Assembly (NCBI GenBank): GCA_045541375.1
Contig: JAZQJB010000061.1
Coordinates: forward strand, 1 to 57,578
Reading direction: 5' to 3'
Source: CAG-390 sp045541375
GTDB lineage: Bacteria > Bacillota > Clostridia > Oscillospirales > CAG-272
DNA length: 57,578 nt
The notes beneath the pieces were generated by a model. The model made no database searches. It was not told the DNA's origin and saw only the letters and a program-made list of their open reading frames with translations. Shown piece by piece: positions 34,201-40,745 of the stretch (the stretch's first letter is position 1; each line of letters opens with the position of its first letter). Position numbers and translations under genes: made by a program.

Positions 34201-37200
34201 GAAAGCACAGAGATCCGCATAGGCGGAACCAAGCAGCTTCTCGGCAGACCTCTCGTATCGGGCGAATTCGAATTCGTCCTTGAAGGCGAGGGCGTGAGCA
34301 AGACCTCCAAGGTTAATGCTGACGGAAGCTTCGCTTTCGACGCGATCTCCTACACCAAGGCGGGCACCTACAAATACACCGTCAAAGAAGTAAAGGGCAG
34401 CATCGCAGGCATCACTTATGATGAAACCGTCTATAACGTCACAGTCGAAGTAACCGACAACGGCGCGGGCAAGCTCGTTGCCAAGGTAACGGGTGCGGAC
34501 AGCATCAAATTCACCAATAAATATAAGGCAAATGAAGCCGAGATCATCTTCAGCGGCAAGAAGGAGCTTTCCGGCCGTCCTCTCAAGGCGGGCGAATTCA
34601 GCTTCACTCTCGTTGGCGCGGAGGACGGCGTTAACGAAACGGTTCAGAACGACGCAAACGGAAACTTCGTCTTCCATACCGTAAAGTATAACGCTGCAGG
34701 AACTTATACCTACACGATCTCCGAAGTCAAGGGCAGCCTTGGCGGAGTAACCTACGACACCAAAGTCTACACACTCACCGTCATCGTCACAGACGACACC
34801 GCGGCAGGTAAGCTCGTTGCAAAGATCCAGGAGAGCACTCCCGTAGTATTCAAGAACAGCTATTCGACAGAAAAGGCAACCGCTCAGATCAGCGGTAAGA
34901 AGAGCCTTTCGGGCAGAGAGCTCGCCCCCGGCGAATTCAGCTTCGTCATCAGCGGCAACGGAATCAACGAAACTGTGACCAACGATGCAAACGGAAACTT
35001 CACCTTCCCCGCTATCGAATACTCCGCTACAGGAGTCTACACCTATACCGTTTCCGAGGTAAATGGCACGCTTGCAGGCATCAGATACGATGAATCCCTG
35101 TATACCGTAACCGTAACCGTTACAGACAACGGCGAGGGCAAGCTTACTGCAGAAGTAAGCACAAGCGCACCCATTGTGTTCAACAATGCTTATACTGTTC
35201 AGTCCGAAGTTGCGGTTATAAGCGGAACAAAGGAGCTCATAGGCAGAGATCTCAAAGCCTACGAATTCAGCTTCGAGCTTTATAATGCCAAGCTTGAAAA
35301 TAACAAGTTCGTGGCAGAAGGTCCCGCTATCGGCACCGCGACAAACAACGCAAACGGAGGATTTGCATTCAACGCAATAACCTACACTCAGGCAGGCGAA
35401 TACGTCTATCTCGTCAAAGAGACCGAAGGTTCACTTCCCAACGTTGAATACGACAAGACCGAATACGTTGTCAAGGTAACTGTCACAGACGTGGAAGCTG
35501 TTCTCACAAGCAGGGTTGAGATCTTCGACAACAACGAAAAGTGCGAGAGCATCGTCTTCACAAACCAATACACCGTTGAGGTGGCTACCTACGTCTTCAA
35601 CGCAAACAAGCGTCTCTTTGGCAGAGACCTCGAGGCAGGAGAATTCACATTCGAAGTCATCGATCAGGTAAACGGCAAGGTTGTAAGCAGTGCCATCAAC
35701 GATGCAAACGGAAATATCACCTTTGCGCTCAACTTCACCGCCGAGGGCACGTATAACTATTCTGTTAAAGAAGTGAATACCGGCATAGGCGGCATCATTT
35801 ATGACGGCAGAACTTATTCAATCACAGCAACCGTCACACAGGATGAAAACGGTGTGCTCAGCGTGGCAGTCAGCGGCGATGACAACATCACCTTTAACAA
35901 CACCTACATTCCCACCAACGCTACAGTTCAGATCTTCGGCTCGAAGACTCTGCTCGGACGCGATCTGGTTGCACGCGAGTTCCTCTTTGAACTCCGCGAT
36001 GAAACGGGAAGCGTTGTATCCACCGCAACGAACTCGACAAGCGGCGTATTCGCATTTGATGCTATCACATACAGCAAGCCCGGTATCTACAATTACACGG
36101 TAACCGAGGTCAACAACGGCATTCCCGGTATCACATACGACCAAAACAGCTTCAAGGTTGCCGTTGTCGTAACCGATAACGGAAACGGCGCGCTGAAGGC
36201 AGAGGTTTACGCGCAGAGCGATATCGTGTTTATCAACAGCTACAGTACAACACCCGCAAAGGTTACCTTCAGCGGAATCAAGATCCTTCACGGACGTGCT
36301 CTGGGAGAAGGCGAATTCAACTTCGAGCTGAGCTCCGGCAGCGGGAACATCGTCGAGATCGTTACCAACAAAGCTGACGGAAGCATCGACTTCTCCACCC
36401 TCACGTTTATGAGTGCGGGCAGATACACCTACACTATCCGCGAGCTTGAGGGCAACCGCAACGAGATCTATTACGATCCTCAGGTCTACAACATCACAGT
36501 TATTGTAACCGATGACGGAATGGGCAAGATGGTTGCAACTGTTGAAGGCGCTGAAAAAGTGGTTTTCAACAACTACTACAATCCCTCCCCCGCATTTATA
36601 ACCTTGAAGGGAACCAAGGTGCTTGAAGGCAGAGAGCTTACCGAGGCGGAATTCAGCTTCGAGCTTAAGACCAAAAACGGCAGACTCATCGAGACAGCGC
36701 AGAACTCTGCGGACGGCAGCTTCTCCTTCTCCGCTATCGAATATGATTCGACAGGTATCTATTACTACACCGTAAATGAAGTGATCGGAAACGATAAGGA
36801 CGTCCTCTATGACGCAACCGTATACGACGTAAAGGTTATTGTGACCGACAACGGTAACGGCAAGCTTGTGGCAAAGGTTGAGAGCGACGGCATCGTATTC
36901 ACCAATTCCGTAATCACTCCTCCCGAAGAAACCACCGAAGCTCCCGAAGAGACTACGTTGGCACCCGAGGAAACCACAGAAGTTCCCGAAGAAACCACCG
37001 GTTCCTCCGGCGAGACCACCGAAATTCCCGAAGAAACTACCGGCACCTCCGGTGAGAACACCGAGACTCCCGAGGAAACCACCGGCACCTCCGGTGAGAC
37101 CACCGAGGCTCCCGAGGAAACCGCCGGCACCTCTGGTGAGACCACCGAGGCTCCCGAGGACTCCACAGAAACTCCCAATCCCTCGACGGGTGACAGCTCA

Positions 37201-37293
37201 TCGGTTATTATCTGGTTCGGCGCACTTATCATTGCATTCACAGCAACCGCAGGCGCGCTCTTCTCGAAGAAGCGTGAGACCGACAACGAATAA
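28270..37293 (+). CDS. Giant cell-wall-anchored adhesin: vWA domain plus about 15 isopeptide-type pilin domains
   Basis: 3007 aa. Signal peptide (residues 1-29, basic start then LLSLIMIAGLY). A von Willebrand factor A domain follows, with MIDAS motif LDVSGSM at 122-128 and LMSDGAPT near 264. After two linker domains, about 15 tandem repeats of the streptococcal pilin isopeptide domain (residues about 1098-2882) each carry SGxKxLxGR...EFxF, a YTYTVSEV-like Glu strand and a final FTNTY/FNNxY. The Lys, Glu and Asn needed for a self-formed isopeptide bond are present in each. A PEETTE-type stalk leads to the sorting signal NPSTG (2970-2974), a membrane helix and KKR. It is a sortase substrate, but no sortase is in the window. 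Confidence 0.92.
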   Translation: MHKSFIKRPICFLLSLIMIAGLYPFSIIAASSAVPMPFSAMGETKTADPSTMNDWVKYFNSDTTEYAGGVWTDKSVFTDASAFAANGIALNKQDDFLIALSAMASNITVEGMQYTPTDTMLLLDVSGSMDDNGLSDEMVEAANASIKKLLEGTKYNRVGVALYSGSSQSSSNSGASVIILPLGRYTSARGNYIVHSSRDGKKISVGSDVKDENGRSVSGSKEVVGATYIQKGVLSAIDQFSAQAGNTTVTDPSLGTLKRLPVIVLMSDGAPTLGDTDFTNPGQYNLGNGSSDNLAYLGFVTQLTLAYAKTRMEAIYGDSLIYTLGLGVGSNAIAKSVLDPMGSSTTAINDFWSAYNTASAGGTITVHSVIDKADHRWEEDEVINYNVTKISTPLDKDYVEKYIQVSTSTADPGADLVKAFDDIVRQIQLKSKFYPTLVEGNENLSGYVSFVDKLGKYMEVKEVKGLLINNVLHTGRSFAKHLIEHHSNGNISLDSNDVCYAFIDSVMQRLNISQDVALSLVALAIANGQLSYNATANTFSNYIGWFSDTNGNFVGFWHEGIANIPATATHINRSYGFFGDTNASLNISDHDMLYATVRVREEIASGFESVAFAVPASLIPTLTYNVTLNESGDPTNIAISGDTQPIRLVYEAGLEDGINEVTVQSLVTDAEYLAEHVENGEYEFYTNRFDHGASVTAYGTNNTYSYFTPSKENERYYYLSDSPVYSDKNGTLYTGDSAPAENGTYYRAVTVYESVGSGFVKKTVYEQIMPHALSRSGGSPLYLAKNSDNTWYVKTGTAHNYVEGSEVLKNTNVTGSVNYSYHPFVDARNSYIVGAVLGNNGRLVLTPATGIKVTKTVEAANTDPNAPTTFTFVVTNKTNAADSSVYKTYHVAANGTVTEGIIAFANGEASFSIKGGEKFYVTGMTADNVFTVTEEETAYYFCKQNNIELTVVSKSLVSADFINTARGKGNLTVAKEVAHNFGTHYAIPEGKTFNFEVTLEGIGISGKTFEAKHSGDSTVTAITVGNDGKIAFSLKHNEEFEIYGLPEGTKAVVAELDPGAGFTSAYYENNTLGDGAITVRKDAIEVIKVVNEYKPAKVDPVNITVSGAKTLEGRDWSAEDEFVFVLQKLNEDGTTWTELGTASVKGTDTSKEFNFTNVFANAVYDKAGTYYYRITEKEGSMIGMSYDRTVHAFTVIVGDADMDGKLEITEVSAERESVAVSFNNSRWNVTANFKNVYDLKGTTASIDITKLITNESGSPLALLAGFRFELYEGDTLVATSEPTTDRGFTRLNLTFNAAGEHTYTLKEIIPAAIPAGWTYDSKEVTLKLSVTADATAGTLVAKFADTGTSTASATFTNVYSPASASLTLDVRKALTGRKLADGEFSFEIRESNGTKVASGTNDANGKVTFDKALTFSKVGVYHYEVVETSSDGKGVTSDKSPRRVTVTVVDNGGSLSASYVVESTAENYIVFTNTYTAQPAKYILSGKKILEGRALLNAEFKFTLTASDGEGKVAAGAQSYTVENRLDGSFSFPELVFTSAGDYFYVVSEVNDSAVPGVKYDTSKYIVKITVKDNLEGQLIAEAPVIHIAGSGIADAITFTNVYTPAPASADVSGDKIYETMIDGNVVGKEFGANAFSFSIYESNAEWAENGKLIETVANDASGKFSFKPLNFTAAGEYYYVVKELHGGQTINGVVYDGAVFRIRIEVKDDGNGKLYTVVHKTDKNNIPTESITFKNSYVITSSAEITLTGIKILKNKDLAADMFEFALYKADENQNITDATPVEVVKNNASGEFTFSRLVFDGKDGHRGAGTYYYIVKEVAGTLGGITYDTQQYFIKITVTDNNSSLSATATGADNIVFTNTYNTEPVKVTLSGKKTLAGKTLGADEFSFVLSHVGGTYTETVKNTAEGGFTFAELTFDKAGTYTYEISEVIGFAGGVKYDDTKYTVKVTVTDNGEGKLIAQVEGAESIIFNNAYSTESTEIRIGGTKQLLGRPLVSGEFEFVLEGEGVSKTSKVNADGSFAFDAISYTKAGTYKYTVKEVKGSIAGITYDETVYNVTVEVTDNGAGKLVAKVTGADSIKFTNKYKANEAEIIFSGKKELSGRPLKAGEFSFTLVGAEDGVNETVQNDANGNFVFHTVKYNAAGTYTYTISEVKGSLGGVTYDTKVYTLTVIVTDDTAAGKLVAKIQESTPVVFKNSYSTEKATAQISGKKSLSGRELAPGEFSFVISGNGINETVTNDANGNFTFPAIEYSATGVYTYTVSEVNGTLAGIRYDESLYTVTVTVTDNGEGKLTAEVSTSAPIVFNNAYTVQSEVAVISGTKELIGRDLKAYEFSFELYNAKLENNKFVAEGPAIGTATNNANGGFAFNAITYTQAGEYVYLVKETEGSLPNVEYDKTEYVVKVTVTDVEAVLTSRVEIFDNNEKCESIVFTNQYTVEVATYVFNANKRLFGRDLEAGEFTFEVIDQVNGKVVSSAINDANGNITFALNFTAEGTYNYSVKEVNTGIGGIIYDGRTYSITATVTQDENGVLSVAVSGDDNITFNNTYIPTNATVQIFGSKTLLGRDLVAREFLFELRDETGSVVSTATNSTSGVFAFDAITYSKPGIYNYTVTEVNNGIPGITYDQNSFKVAVVVTDNGNGALKAEVYAQSDIVFINSYSTTPAKVTFSGIKILHGRALGEGEFNFELSSGSGNIVEIVTNKADGSIDFSTLTFMSAGRYTYTIRELEGNRNEIYYDPQVYNITVIVTDDGMGKMVATVEGAEKVVFNNYYNPSPAFITLKGTKVLEGRELTEAEFSFELKTKNGRLIETAQNSADGSFSFSAIEYDSTGIYYYTVNEVIGNDKDVLYDATVYDVKVIVTDNGNGKLVAKVESDGIVFTNSVITPPEETTEAPEETTLAPEETTEVPEETTGSSGETTEIPEETTGTSGENTETPEETTGTSGETTEAPEETAGTSGETTEAPEDSTETPNPSTGDSSSVIIWFGALIIAFTATAGALFSKKRETDNE
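31561..36915 (+). repeat. Tandem pilin-domain coding repeats (about 15 units)
   Basis: In-frame repeats of about 330-420 bp within the adhesin gene. Unit starts lie near 31561, 31990, 32347, 32701, 33083, 33490, 33862, 34198, 34528, 34867, 35200, 35575, 35911, 36247 and 36586. Each begins with a strand of pattern SGxKxL. Units 7-11 and 13-15 are the most uniform; units 2 and 5 are the most diverged. Codon-level divergence suggests old duplication followed by point mutation, not recent expansion. Confidence 0.85.
36916..37176 (+). repeat. Coding repeat for PEETTE-type wall-spanning stalk
   Basis: In-frame short repeats encoding PEETTEAP, PEETTEVP, PEETTGTSGETTE and similar units, a Thr/Pro/Glu-rich stalk preceding the NPSTG sorting motif. 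The DNA repeats (ACCTCCGGTGAGACCACCGA type) are nearly identical and could slip during replication. Confidence 0.85.
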
Positions 37294-37312
37294 ACCGACG
37301 CATTCATCCCCT

Positions 37313-37346
37313 CTCCCACCTCGGATTTCCGAGGTGGGAGATTTAT
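37313..37346 (+). terminator. Terminator of adhesin gene
   Basis: CTCCCACCTCGG / CCGAGGTGGGAG stem, then ATTTATT; 20 bp after the stop. Confidence 0.85.
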
Positions 37347-37349
37347 TCA

Positions 37350-37378
37350 TTGACAAAGAAAAGCTTTTATTGTATAAT
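37350..37378 (+). promoter_or_regulatory. Promoter of TPR-DUF1963 gene
   Basis: TTGACA (37350-37355), 17 bp, TATAAT (37373-37378); full consensus. Confidence 0.92.
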
Positions 37379-37410
37379 ATAATCAACAAATTTCAAGCAG
37401 GAGAAATACT

Positions 37411-39057
37411 ATGAAAAGAAAAGGCATCCCGCTTTGGGTGGGAATTCTGATAGTTTCGGTCGCGATCGCAGGCGTTATTGCTTTGCTCGTTGCAGATATT
37501 GCAAAAAACGAATGGAAGGTCGACGTCGATCTTTTAATGCGCCCAATAATCATTCTTGCCGGACTAATTCTGACTCTTGTCAAGCTTATAACAAGAAGCG
37601 GAGGCTCGAATAAGATCTATGAAAAAGCATACGCCAAGGAGATCGGCAGCGCATTTTCACGTCCCGATACGAAAAAGTATAAGTCCAAGCTCCTCTCTGC
37701 TCTCGCGCTTTACAACGATAACAATTACCCTGCTGCCATAAAGACTCTTGAAGCTCTTGAAAAGGTCTGCAATACTGCCGATGACTATTCCGCCGTTCTG
37801 CTTTTCAAGGCTCTCTGCTACACCGACAGCGGTAGTCCCGAAGCTGCGGTTGCGGAATACGAAACTCTTCTCAAATACAACGAAAAGCATTCGCAGGCTT
37901 GGTCGAATCTCGGTATACTCCATAAAAAGCTCGGTCACAACGACAAAGCGATGGAATGCTACGAAAATGCGGTAAAATATGACTCCAACAACGCTTTTGC
38001 ATACAATAACCTCGCGCAAGCCTATCTTTCTGATTGCAAATGGGCAAAGGTAATCGAGCCCGCGCAGAAGGCTCTTGAGCTCAAAGACAATCTCTATCAG
38101 GCGGATACCGCACTGACGGTTGCATATTTTGCTCTCGGTAAGACCGATGAAAGCAAAAAGCATTTCGAGCACGCCGTGGCTAACGGCGCGAAAGCAGAAA
38201 ACATTATGCACGTCCTTGACAGCATCTCGAAGGGCATCAACCCATTTGGAGAAAGCGTAGAAGTTCGTGACGAGGTAGTCCGTGCCATCGGATTTATCAA
38301 GCGCGACACATCCGCACCGATGGTTGAGGTTCGCCTTCCCGCGCCGAATGACGGAAACAAGAGCCGCTTCGGCGGTGCTTCCGTTGAAAAAGAGGTTCCG
38401 CTCGACAGCGAGGGCAACCGAATGTTCCTGCTTGCCGCAGTTTGGTGCTCCGAGGTTCGCGGCGTACCAGATTTTCCCGAGCGCGGAGTTCTGCGGTTCT
38501 ATATCTCGGGCAACGATTATTACGGACTTGACATAGATGAACCCGCAGTGCAAAAGGATTTTCGCGTTCTTTATGACGAGGACGAAGACAAATTCGACTC
38601 CTCGCTCCGTGACGATCCCGAGCTTCCCGACCATTTCCCCGTAAGGCACGCATTCCCCGTTCGCCTTTCTCCCGCGATGGGCAGTATGCTGTCAAGCGAC
38701 TACAGATTTGAAAACGTTGTCGATGCCGCGCTGAAAAAAGCAGGCCTTGAAAACGGCTCGGATGACCTTGAGGACGCGGAATTCGATCTCATATATGAAG
38801 AAAACAGCTACGGCGGTCACCGCATCGGCGGTTACCCTTGCTTCGAGCAGGATGACCCGCGCGACGTGACCGAGGAGCTTCGCAAATACGATACCCTTCT
38901 TCTCCAGATCGTCAGCCATACAATGCCCGATGCTTCCGGCAATGAAGAGACTCTCATAATGTTCGGCGACGAGGGCGGATGCCAATTCTTCATCCCCCGC
39001 GAAAAGCTCCGCACGCGCGACTTTTCCGACATTATGTATAACTGGGATTGCTATTGA
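37411..39057 (+). CDS. TPR and DUF1963 (YwqG-like) fusion protein with N-terminal membrane helices
   Basis: 548 aa in three parts. Two membrane helices occupy about residues 7-30 and 44-63. TPR repeats (about 85-275; for example AVAEYETLLKYNEKHSQAWS, then LGHNDKAMECYENAV) form a solenoid. The C-terminal 250 residues match DUF1963/YwqG: LAAVWCSEVRGVPDFPERGV, HRIGGYPCFEQDDPR, LLQIVS and MFGDEGGCQFFI near the end. DUF1963 proteins are usually stand-alone and of unknown function, so the membrane-TPR-DUF1963 arrangement is unusual. AAGCAGGAG precedes the start. Own promoter and terminator, so a single-gene unit. Confidence 0.85.
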   Translation: MKRKGIPLWVGILIVSVAIAGVIALLVADIAKNEWKVDVDLLMRPIIILAGLILTLVKLITRSGGSNKIYEKAYAKEIGSAFSRPDTKKYKSKLLSALALYNDNNYPAAIKTLEALEKVCNTADDYSAVLLFKALCYTDSGSPEAAVAEYETLLKYNEKHSQAWSNLGILHKKLGHNDKAMECYENAVKYDSNNAFAYNNLAQAYLSDCKWAKVIEPAQKALELKDNLYQADTALTVAYFALGKTDESKKHFEHAVANGAKAENIMHVLDSISKGINPFGESVEVRDEVVRAIGFIKRDTSAPMVEVRLPAPNDGNKSRFGGASVEKEVPLDSEGNRMFLLAAVWCSEVRGVPDFPERGVLRFYISGNDYYGLDIDEPAVQKDFRVLYDEDEDKFDSSLRDDPELPDHFPVRHAFPVRLSPAMGSMLSSDYRFENVVDAALKKAGLENGSDDLEDAEFDLIYEENSYGGHRIGGYPCFEQDDPRDVTEELRKYDTLLLQIVSHTMPDASGNEETLIMFGDEGGCQFFIPREKLRTRDFSDIMYNWDCY

Positions 39058-39063
39058 TATTGT

Positions 39064-39102
39064 GGTTTGGATCACGTTTTGTGATCCAAACCATTCTTTT
39101 TT
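39064..39102 (+). terminator. Terminator of TPR-DUF1963 gene
   Basis: GGTTTGGATCAC-GTTTT-GTGATCCAAACC, then ATTCTTTTTT; strong. Confidence 0.92.
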
Positions 39103-39132
39103 ATTATTTTTCCTCTTTTTTGCAAAAAGGGG

Positions 39133-39161
39133 TTGACAAACACATAAAAGCGTGGTATAAT
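39133..39161 (+). promoter_or_regulatory. Promoter of amino-acid ABC transporter
   Basis: TTGACA (39133-39138), 17 bp, TATAAT (39156-39161); full consensus. Confidence 0.92.
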
Positions 39162-39162
39162 T

Positions 39163-39190
39163 TTATCACTTTAACAAGGTAAAGTGATAA
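39163..39190 (+). promoter_or_regulatory. Perfect inverted repeat at transporter transcription start
   Basis: TTATCACTTTA (39163-39173), 6-nt loop, TAAAGTGATAA (39180-39190), immediately after the -10. Placed to be a repressor operator covering +1, or a 5'-terminal hairpin that stabilises the mRNA. No regulator gene is adjacent. Confidence 0.7.
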
Positions 39191-39222
39191 ATCACAAAAG
39201 TCAAGAAAGAAGGAATTTAATT

Positions 39223-40041
39223 ATGAAAAAACTTATCGCTATACTCATGGCTCTCACACTGCTTTGCACCTCGTTCGTTTCCTGCTCCGGAGGCAGCAGC
39301 TACGACGATCTTATGATACTCGACCTCGGTCTTGAACGCGAATATTTCGGAATCGCGTTCCGTTCGGGCTCCGACCTGACAAGAATGGTCGAGGATATCA
39401 CCCTTGAGCTTATCAACGACGGCACTCTCGCCGATCTTTCGGCAAAGTACGAAGTTGGCGCTGTCGGCAAAGGAGACTACACCCCCAAGGCTGATCCCTG
39501 CACCGGAAGCGGCGACTATGATTACGTCAAGGCAAACGGCAAACTCGTTATCGGTATCACCGATTACAAACCCATGGACTACAAGGACGAAAACGGCGAA
39601 TGGATCGGTTTTGACGCTGATTACGCTCGCGCAGTATGTGCAAAGCTTGGCGTTACCGCGGAATTTAAGGAGATCGAATGGGACTACAAGCTTATGGCGC
39701 TTGAATCCAAGGACATCGACTGCGTATGGAACGGCATGACCATCACCGACGCCATTGAGGCTGCTGCAGACTGCACTGCTCCCTATATGTATAACACCCA
39801 GGTAGCCGTTATCAAGAAGGCTGACGCAGAAAAGTACAAGACCCTCACCGACCTTCAGGGCGCAAGCATCGCTGCCGAGGGCGGTTCCGCAGGCGAATCT
39901 GTTATCCTCTCGGTTGACGCGCTCAAGAGCGGTCTCAAGAGCGTAACAGCACAGAGCGACGCGCTTCTCGAAGTTCTCTCCGGCGCTTCCGATGCCGCAA
40001 TCGTTGACCTTACACTCGCAAAGGCTCTTATAAATAATTAA
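39223..40041 (+). CDS. Amino-acid ABC transporter solute-binding lipoprotein, apparently circularly permuted
   Basis: 272-aa precursor with lipobox SFVSC (Cys21). Family-3 solute-binding protein, but the segment order is changed. Residues 27-78 (SYDDLMILDLGLEREYFGIA then SDLT...DGTLADLSAKY) are the segment that normally closes the C-terminus of this family. After a linker (79-98), residues 99-272 give the normal beginning (NGKLVIGITDYKPMDY, WIGFDADYARAV, then GGSAGES) and stop at AAIVDLTLAKALI, exactly where residues 27-78 would ordinarily continue. The substrate is probably a polar amino acid. Start follows AGAAGGAA. It precedes a permease and an ATPase gene in one operon. Confidence 0.85.
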   Translation: MKKLIAILMALTLLCTSFVSCSGGSSYDDLMILDLGLEREYFGIAFRSGSDLTRMVEDITLELINDGTLADLSAKYEVGAVGKGDYTPKADPCTGSGDYDYVKANGKLVIGITDYKPMDYKDENGEWIGFDADYARAVCAKLGVTAEFKEIEWDYKLMALESKDIDCVWNGMTITDAIEAAADCTAPYMYNTQVAVIKKADAEKYKTLTDLQGASIAAEGGSAGESVILSVDALKSGLKSVTAQSDALLEVLSGASDAAIVDLTLAKALINN

Positions 40042-40050
40042 GAAAGAAAA

Positions 40051-40080
40051 ATTGCCCGGGGGCTACCCGGGCAATCTTTA
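40051..40080 (+). terminator. Intra-operon hairpin between binding protein and permease
   Basis: ATTGCCCGGG-GGCTA-CCCGGGCAAT, then CTTTAA. It probably attenuates transcription or protects the upstream mRNA so that the binding protein is made in excess over the membrane part. The permease ribosome binding site directly abuts it. Confidence 0.75.
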
Positions 40081-40085
40081 AGGAT

Positions 40086-40733
40086 ATGGAACAGTTTGTA
40101 AATATAACTTTAGACCTTCTGGTCGGATTCGGAGAAACGCTGAAGATATTCTTCGTCACCCTCGCCTTCTCCCTCCCTCTCGGACTCATCATCGCCTTTG
40201 GCTCGATGTCAAAGTTCAAGCCGCTCGCGGCATTGACGCGCGGTTTTGTCTGGGTGATCCGCGGAACACCGCTTATGCTCCAGCTCATCACGGTCTACTA
40301 TGGCCCCGGACTGATCTTCGGTCAGGTGCTTCTCACCTCAACAGCGGCGGTCTACATAACCTTCTCGATCAACTACGCCTGCTATTTTTCCGAAATCTAC
40401 CGCGGCGGGATCGAGTCGATCTCGAAGGGACAGTACGAGGCGGGTCAGGTTCTCGGTATGACCAAGCGCGAGACCTTCTTCAAGGTCGTGCTCTTGCAGG
40501 TCATCAAGCGCATCATCCCGCCGATGTCAAACGAGATCATCACCCTCGTCAAGGACACCTCGCTTGCGCGTGTTGTAACCTACTACGAGCTCATTTACTT
40601 CGCACAGAGATACATCAAAAACGCGGGACTTCTCTGGCCCCTCTTCTACACAGCTGTTTACTATCTCGTATTCACCGCACTTCTCACCTTCCTCTTCGGC
40701 AAGCTTGAGAAGAAACTTGACTATTTCAACTAA
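40086..40733 (+). CDS. Amino-acid ABC transporter permease
   Basis: 215 aa, HisM/GlnP type of the polar amino-acid uptake family. Five membrane segments are visible (for example TLKIFFVTLAFSLPLGLIIA and LWPLFYTAVYYLVFTALLTF). The EAA loop that contacts the ATPase reads SKGQYEAGQVLGMTKRETFF at about residues 118-137. TAAGGA lies only about 2 nt from the ATG, which is unusually close; no better start is seen. A 12-bp gap separates it from the ATPase gene. Confidence 0.93.
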   Translation: MEQFVNITLDLLVGFGETLKIFFVTLAFSLPLGLIIAFGSMSKFKPLAALTRGFVWVIRGTPLMLQLITVYYGPGLIFGQVLLTSTAAVYITFSINYACYFSEIYRGGIESISKGQYEAGQVLGMTKRETFFKVVLLQVIKRIIPPMSNEIITLVKDTSLARVVTYYELIYFAQRYIKNAGLLWPLFYTAVYYLVFTALLTFLFGKLEKKLDYFN

Positions 40734-40745
40734 GGAGATCAAAAA

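Noticed and set aside
33493..34677. 394-codon minus-strand frame inside the adhesin
   Set aside because: Shadow of the repetitive pilin domains; arises from codon bias of the repeats.
28270..37293. Assembly artefact from collapsed or duplicated repeats
   Set aside because: The units differ clearly from each other at codon level and the frame stays open for 9 kb, so a real gene is more likely, though exact unit number could be affected.
39223..40041. Frameshifted or truncated binding protein gene
   Set aside because: The frame is intact from ribosome binding site to stop, with a normal lipobox and both fold segments present once, only in swapped order.
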